This document shows, piece by piece, positions 20,660 through 26,112 of a DNA stretch of 26,112 nucleotides. The DNA is from Larix sibirica (taxonomy: Eukaryota > Streptophyta > Pinopsida > Pinales > Pinaceae). A program made the position numbers and the translations under genes. The DNA lies in assembly GCA_004151065.3 (NCBI GenBank), contig NWUY0304041384.1, positions 1 through 26,112 on the forward strand, written 5' to 3'. The stretch's first letter is position 1, and every line of letters starts with the position of its first letter. A model generated the notes under the pieces. That model worked only from the letters and a program-made list of their open reading frames with translations. It did not search any database and was not told the origin of the DNA.

Positions 20660-20850
20660 TGTAATAAGGTGGTATCACTATACCACTTTGAAGCCACAAG
20701 TATTTTTTGTCAAATCCGGACTAGACCTCCAAAGTGGGTAACCTATAGAGTGGTATTGGTATACCGCTTTGGAGCTTCTGATCTTTATATTGGAAGCCAA
20801 TATTAGATGCTTGCCATGCATATAGGTGGTATACCACTTCAAAGGGCATT
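20660..20850 (+). repeat. Three GGTGGTAT...ATACCACTT near-palindromes
   Basis: Each unit has GTGGTAT followed by ATACCAC or ATACCGC and then a CTTTGAAG/CTTTGGAG/CTTCAAAG word: about 20668-20694, 20750-20775 and 20826-20844. In the third, GTGGTATACCAC (20826-20837) is a perfect 12-bp palindrome; in the first two the arms are separated by a few bases. The recurrence every 75-80 bp points to a tandem repeat with dyad-symmetric cores. No function is evident. Confidence 0.55.
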
Positions 20851-21255
20851 TGGCATGTTAAAGTTATATAGCTTGTTTTATGTAATTAACCTAGGATGTA
20901 GATCTTGGTTCTTGTATGATCATAAGATGTGACCTTTGATAGTACAACTTGTAAATTCGTGCCTTTAATTTCATGAAGGGATGAGGCCATCCACGTGGAT
21001 TGGGTCCATGAAAACTTCAAAGTATATAAGAAACTTCATGTATTGTATAAAATATTTTATTTATTAAGATAATTATTAGAACAAAGGCTTAGTTTTGGTT
21101 TGGCTAATAAGTTGTCATCATGAAGGATGCAAAAAATAGTTATGAGTTTTTCATTTAATAGATGCCATGGATTAAAATAGATACGCTGGAAATGCATATA
21201 CTGAGTCCAATGGATGTCAAAAAGAAAAGAAACTCCTCCAAATATTGCATAGACT

Positions 21256-21560
21256 ATGAGGAGCTTTAGGGTAGATCTTCAAATTAAGAAAGTAGACAAA
21301 TAAAGACTAATCAAGGATCAAGAAAAGAATATCCAGCTAAATTTCACCATTCTTCAAAGTTTGATAGACATACAGATAAAAATGCATTATGGACAGAATT
21401 AAAACAATGCTAATAGGAGTAGGAATAGCTCTAGGAGTCATTCTCACAGGAGGTCTCATAGTACAAGAAGAAACTCTTTATTTGAGACATACAAGCCATC
21501 TTTTCATAATATTGTGTTAATGAGTCATATGCATTTGAAGACTCATTTTACAGTCCAAAA
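21256..21560 (+). pseudogene. Possible decayed coding fragment with Arg/Ser-rich segment
   Basis: Around 21294-21412 one plus frame reads QIKTNQGSRKEYPAKFHHSS and on to DKNALWTELKQC, then stops. From about 21410, one frame over, it reads NRSRNSSRSHSHRRSHSTRR followed by NSLFETYKPSFHN, open to about 21580. The RS/SH-rich run resembles Arg/Ser domains of nuclear proteins, but such runs also arise from AGG/AGT repeats. It sits in AT-rich nuclear-like DNA. A frameshift and the lack of a start mean it is not expressed as read. Confidence 0.2.
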
Positions 21561-21599
21561 TATTATCCCAATATACATAGGATAAAGAGGCCTCTTAGA

Positions 21600-22259
21600 T
21601 ATAACTTGCATGGAGTTGGAGCACTTATAGTACTGTCATTACGCCTATGCTCCCCGAGCTTGTCTGCTCAACCAAAGTCAAGTTCGCCTACCATAGCTGC
21701 TTCAATGCCAACTGGATCTCAATGCCAACTGGATCATTCAATGTCTATGCCTTTGCTGATGAGTTAAACAAATTAGAGCTTTTATAGGGGAACCACCTTT
21801 TGGACAATAAATCACAATCACAAGTGAAGCATCGATTCCAAGTAGAGTCAAAACCGGTGCATCCAAAATAAACCAGCGCAGCCGGATCAGGTGCGCTCAA
21901 AAAAAGAACTGGAGGGGCTAGTTACCAACGACCGGGGATAAGTTTATGAATGCATGGAGTAAAACCTACTGCCATTTATTTATACTTTATATCATATACT
22001 AAAAACACATTATACCATTAACTAATTGGCATCCACTACATCCCACGGAAACACACATCGATGCATCATGAAAGAGCGCTATCCCTACCATACAATCAAA
22101 GGTGCGTAGCCCCTATAACGCCTATGGAATGGGAAATGGCTATAGTTATCGATCAGCGGGTGCTGTTGCTAGGTAGTCAAAAAGTAGCAAAAGCTAGGGT
22201 GCTTAGCAAGGTGGTGTAAGGGGTAAGTATGAGGGTAGTTCTGATCTGTTCTTGATACC
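21600..22259. other. Unassigned stretch, no gene seen
   Basis: AATGCCAACTGGATC is directly repeated at about 21704 and 21721. No gene, RNA gene or element is recognised. Confidence 0.55.
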
Positions 22260-23320
22260 AGCATCTATGTAAGGGAAGGGTTGTTAATAGCTCTCCTTCC
22301 TCAACGCTTAATTCAGGTGTTTTAGGAATATAGCTCTTCCGGTGGACAGGGAACACATCATCCATAAGGGGATAGGTGGTATCATGCCCTGCTATGCAAT
22401 GCCATTCAGCCCGTTTCTCTTCTCTAGCTGTACCGTACCTTGCTCGCTTCCTTCATTCATCCGATGGGTCTATAGGAAGTGAGTGAACACATAAGTAAGA
22501 GGGATAAAGGATAAGGTTGTTTAATGCGATCAATGCAATGCCATTCCGCCCCCCCGGTTCTCTAGCTGCTGTACCATACCATCCATATGTACCTCCTCTC
22601 TAAGCACTTCATTCATCCAAGTGGTATAGGACTACCAGGTCTAGGTCTATAGGTGAATAGGTGATATGGTAATAACACAAAAGTGAAAGAGAGATTATGT
22701 GAAAATATTAATATAAGAGTGCCATACCTCCTTCCTAAGATTAATAAAGCAAGTGTTATAAAAGAAGCATCTCCTGGCAATGCTGATTGTCTGGCTACTG
22801 CTGCTGTTGTCTAAATTCATAAATCGTATCTGGCTGGGGGTGAAGCTCCATTCATGTGTCCTCGTCCCTTCGAAAATCAAAATAGTGCTGCCTGCTTTGC
22901 TGCAACTAAGCACTCTAAGCACTCCTGGTTTCAGGAATAGGTTGGGCATATAAGTAAGTGAGGTAGGTAGTTTCAAGGTTGTTTTATCCGTCCGGTGCTT
23001 CTAATATAAGGGTGGTAAATAGCAAGCAGTATATCCTACCTAAGCGCTTCATGCATGCGAGTGGTCTAGGGGAATAGGTATCTAGGTGAGGCAGGTAGTA
23101 AGTAAACACTTCAGTAAGGTAGAAGGGTAAGTGTTTCATGCATGCCAGCCATGCTATCCGGCCCGTATAAGTTAATAGCTGTCCCGTCCCTCGTTTATTC
23201 TCCTAAGCATGAATTCAGCTCGTGGTCTAGGGCGAACAGGTCTAGGTATCTAGGTGGGGCAGGTATTTAGTAAACACAGAAGGTAAGGTAGAAGGGTAAG
23301 GTGGAAGCCCGTCCAACAAG
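22260..23320 (+). repeat. Diverged tandem array, about 140-165 bp unit, roughly six units
   Basis: The unit order is ATGCAATGCCATTC (22394 and 22533), then a TAGCTG-GTACC segment, then CTAAGCACTTCATTCATCC (about 22600; related phrases near 22446, 22905, 23043 and 23202). Then come GTGGTCTAGG (about 23061 and 23222), GGTCTAGGT, and finally AACAC plus GTAAGG-like words. An older copy with TTAATAGCTCTCC lies near 22290 and matches TTAATAGCTGTCC near 23172. Units differ by many substitutions and indels. The short ORFs within it (for example 22695-22976 minus) are explained by the repeat. Confidence 0.6.
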
Positions 23321-23585
23321 GCTCTCTGATGATGGACCATAATTCAGTCCAGCCATGTTTCGTTCTGGCTGTAGAGAATCCATCCATCCGGCAGTTCCGA
23401 GGATATCTGCTGAAGTTCCCAGGATCTCCATCCACAAAAGGGTTACGGCTGTTGTAATGAAGAAATCCGGAAGTTCCGATAATTCCACATCATAACAACA
23501 ACTGAGATGTCCAACCAAGGATGGGGAATTCAAATCCGTCCATGCCATGCTACCATCCAGCACGATAATTGTTCTAAAGGTCAAA

Positions 23586-25300
23586 GCACCAGAAGCAAGA
23601 GTTCCTTAGGTAGATCTTGTCAACGCACCGGCAGCAGAGCCTGTCCCAGAGCTTATATATAAAGGTCCAGATCCAGATCCACCAGCAGCATATAAGTAAG
23701 CACCATATTATCTGGTTGAAGTTCGAGCTGCAGTTCAAGATTGAAAACCAGTAAGAAAAGTAAACCACCCCGGGGTGCGTTGTCTGTAATAGACGTATCA
23801 TTGTATTGTATTGGATTGACCCACGCCTCCCTAGCTCGTTACGAGATTTTGCACCTCTTAGACTGTTCTGGCTTTTTGCACACGCTACCTAGTTCATTTA
23901 TAGTGCCAGTTCCAGCTAAAGAGCAATCACCTTTAGCACAAATTTCTGTTCCAGATTAACTTCGTCCAGTTCAAAATCCAGCAGACCTATACCCCATAAC
24001 CTACAGCAGTAGTTTCAGATGTTGTTGACTCTAACCCAGTATATCCAGTAGAAGCATCAAATTATGATCGTGATCGTGACGAAGTTTCGGATGACCCATA
24101 TGCAGTGCCTGTTTCGTAAGGTCCTGATTTTCGTAATCGTGATGCAGTTGTTCCTACTGATGATCGTGACCCTAATTCAGATCTTCGTGATCGAGATTCA
24201 TAGCTAGCAGCACCAAAGTAAGCATACCTATAGCCTACCTAGTGGAGTAGTTCTATAACCCAGTAATAGTAGTTCCTGGTCCAGTTAAAGATGCACGAGC
24301 AGTTCAAGATGCAGGACCAGCATAACCTGTATAGCCACCACCACGCTTAGCACCCCTTCCGGGTTTAGCTCCTGTTCGAGAGCCGGATTATGCCTTTACA
24401 GATCGAGACCCAGCTTATTATATGTATGAGCCAGTCCCTTATGATCGAGACCCAGCAGTAGATCCAGAACCAGTAGTCGGTCCAGCAGATGTGTGTTCGG
24501 TTGATCGAGAGCGAGGCCCACTAGTTTTGGCTGTTCGAGATCGAGATGCGGATCCAACAGATGCTCATAATAGAGATAATGATGTACGGGATCGAGATAT
24601 AATTCCTTATGATGATCGTTATGATAGAGATGAAGAGCCTGCTGATCGTGAGCGAGATCCTTATGCATCAGTAATGTAGGCAAAGGTATTAACAAAGTCA
24701 CCTTGGTAGTCCGAACACGGTAAAGAAGCACGAACTAAAAATGCAGTAGTAGATGCAGTAGTGGATCCAGCAGCATATCCTGTTCTGGATTTTGGTACTA
24801 AACATAGAGTTCTGAATTTTGACACATATGGACCCTGTTCTGGCTTTTGAGATCGAGATGAGGATTGTCAAGAACCAGACCCAGTTCCTGCTGTTCGTGA
24901 TCGTGATCCAGTTTGAGATCGAGATACTGCATAAGTAGGATAAGCAACAGTAGCATCATAATAGATAGAAGCATAGCCTACAGCAGAAGAGGTCTAGGCG
25001 GTTGATTCGGTTAATTCCAGCGGTATGCAGTTTTTTCTGTTCAGTCAGTTTAAGCACTTTAAGCAGGGCACTTTTCCGAGTCGTATATTCTCCGGTTCCT
25101 AATCCAGTCGCAAAGGTCTTTCATTATACCCGCCGTGATACCCGCGACGAATCACATCCCCGGTATAACCCGTGAGTAGCATATCTCCCTGAGTAGCATC
25201 CCCGGCCTAAGCGTTATAAGCATCCCCGCCATTTACAGATCGAGACCCAACAACCAATACAAAGGTAGCAGCAGCAGATACTATTAGGGGCACCAATTAA
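23586..25300 (-). repeat. Inverted copy of the coding-like repeat family
   Basis: On the plus strand this reads as Asp/Arg/Pro-rich protein in two successive frames: YDRDRDEVSDDPYAVPVS within 23586 to about 24215, then EPVPYDRDPAVDPEPVVGPA within about 24245 to 24960, both with many stops. On the minus strand the same DNA reads TSAGPTTGSGSTAGSRS (from about 24500 down to 24450) and then AGSRSV, the same character as the plus-strand blocks. The core AGATCGAGA (24399, 24536, 25231 and others) is the exact reverse complement of TCTCGATCT at 14012. Near 25262-25285 the minus strand gives TCTGCTGCTGCTACCTT, as at 5675. So the Asp/Arg/Pro frame is an antisense reading, and the ORF at 24422-24679 should not be taken as a gene. 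Confidence 0.6.
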
Positions 25301-26112
25301 ACGAACCACCAATACTGGTTGGATTCTTACATAGATGCTGGCCCATATCGGCTAGACAGTGAGGCAATCCGGCATTATTGGACCCTATAGGAAACGACGT
25401 GTAAAGGCCACCTCTATGTTGAGGCCCCTACCCCATTTGATAGCGATAGGCCACGTTAATACTCTCTATCATCTGGATACACCACCTTTTAGTACTAAAT
25501 TTACCCACTTTAACGGGATGGGGTAAACTAGGGTTTACTTATTTATCTATTCCCACCCAACCAGCCAAGAGCCAGAGGTAAGCGTATTCTAGTAATAGTG
25601 TCCCCATCATAGCCAGTTTACATTGCTGATAGTCCCTTGGCATACCTAGTTCCTAGTCTCTGATACTCGCATATCTACGACCCCTTCGGTGTATTCCCTC
25701 GTACCTCGGAATGGGAAATAAACAATGTTTATAAAGGTAGGTCATAGTAAGTAATCTTAATATGCAATCTTAGAGGGCATACGGAAACATACTAATTGTA
25801 GTTAGGGCTAGTAGGTACTACTACTTAAGCTAGTCTCTATCTCTATGGGGCCTTAGGGCAAGAAAGAAAGGAAGCTCCATTCTACTAGGAAGTAAGCACC
25901 ATAAAAACCATAGGGAGACTTTCCATAGGGCATGGGATAGGCCCAGACACTAAGTTTGTTTGCTTAGATATAGATTCCAGAAAACCTTTTTCCACCAGTA
26001 TCCTCATTGCTACAAGAAGCTCTTGTCCAGGACAGCTAGCTCAACAGGCCTTCACAACGGCACTACCCATGACCCTTTCTTCTAGCCATGACTAGCTGTA
26101 ATTATGTAAGTT
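25301..26112. other. Unassigned stretch to the window end
   Basis: No gene, RNA gene, element or array is recognised. Composition is moderate, with CTATAG/CCATAGG words near 25850-25940. Confidence 0.55.

Noticed and set aside
22381-23320. CRISPR-like array
   Set aside because: The recurring words are diverged, the spacing is irregular and about 150 bp, and there are no constant repeats with short unique spacers.
24422-24679. 85-codon Asp/Arg/Pro-rich ORF as a real protein
   Set aside because: The same frame runs with identical character beyond stops on both sides, and its core word is the reverse complement of the repeat family seen elsewhere, so it is an antisense reading of a repeat.
1-26112. 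Group II intron or its domain V
   Set aside because: I looked on both strands for the conserved domain V pattern with a GTACGGTT-like segment near a GAGC start and found none.

Overview
No conventional gene can be supported anywhere in this 26.1 kb window. I found no long intact ORF, no rRNA, no clear tRNA, no recognisable respiratory-chain, ribosomal-protein or plastid gene, and no bacterial-style operon. The sequence looks like gene-poor plant organelle DNA. The best guess is a very large mitochondrial genome of a gymnosperm. This rests on the mixed base composition, the patchwork of decayed tandem repeats, 35-bp interspersed elements ending in AAGG (similar in plan to the Bpu elements described from Cycas mitochondria), and captured nuclear-type DNA, including a decayed retrotransposon gag. 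It is an inference: a nuclear copy of mitochondrial DNA, or repeat-rich nuclear DNA, cannot be excluded by eye.

Layout. 1-830: the end of a coding-like repeat block, then unassigned DNA. 830-1640: T-rich DNA with exon/intron-like borders. 1649-1683: first 35-bp element. 2240-2360: a repeat whose second copy (10980-11200) is interrupted by another 35-bp element. 2361-5400: mostly unassigned. 5409-5443: second 35-bp element. 5650-7035: coding-like repeat blocks. 7068-10970: unassigned DNA with short repeats and the third 35-bp element (8826-8860). 11148-11182: the fourth, inverted. 11765-12010 and 13800-14500: further coding-like repeat blocks. 14690-14905: a separate tandem array. 16018-17118 (minus): frameshifted gag relic. 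17170-18760: four different degenerate arrays in succession. 18872-19870: unassigned ORFs. 19870-21560: AT-rich, nuclear-like DNA. 22260-23320: diverged long-unit tandem array. 23586-25300: the same coding-like repeat family as earlier, in inverted orientation. 25301-26112: unassigned.

The most informative results are two. (1) Four exact copies of the 35-bp element are present, and one occupied site can be compared with a paralogous empty site in the same window. (2) Several blocks that read like Gly/Ala/Ser/Thr-rich or Asp/Arg/Pro-rich protein belong to one low-complexity family read on opposite strands. At least locally it has a 15-bp unit, and 15 is a multiple of three, which explains why it imitates coding DNA. 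Nothing suggests genes acting together in a pathway. The window is best read as a record of insertion, tandem duplication and decay.
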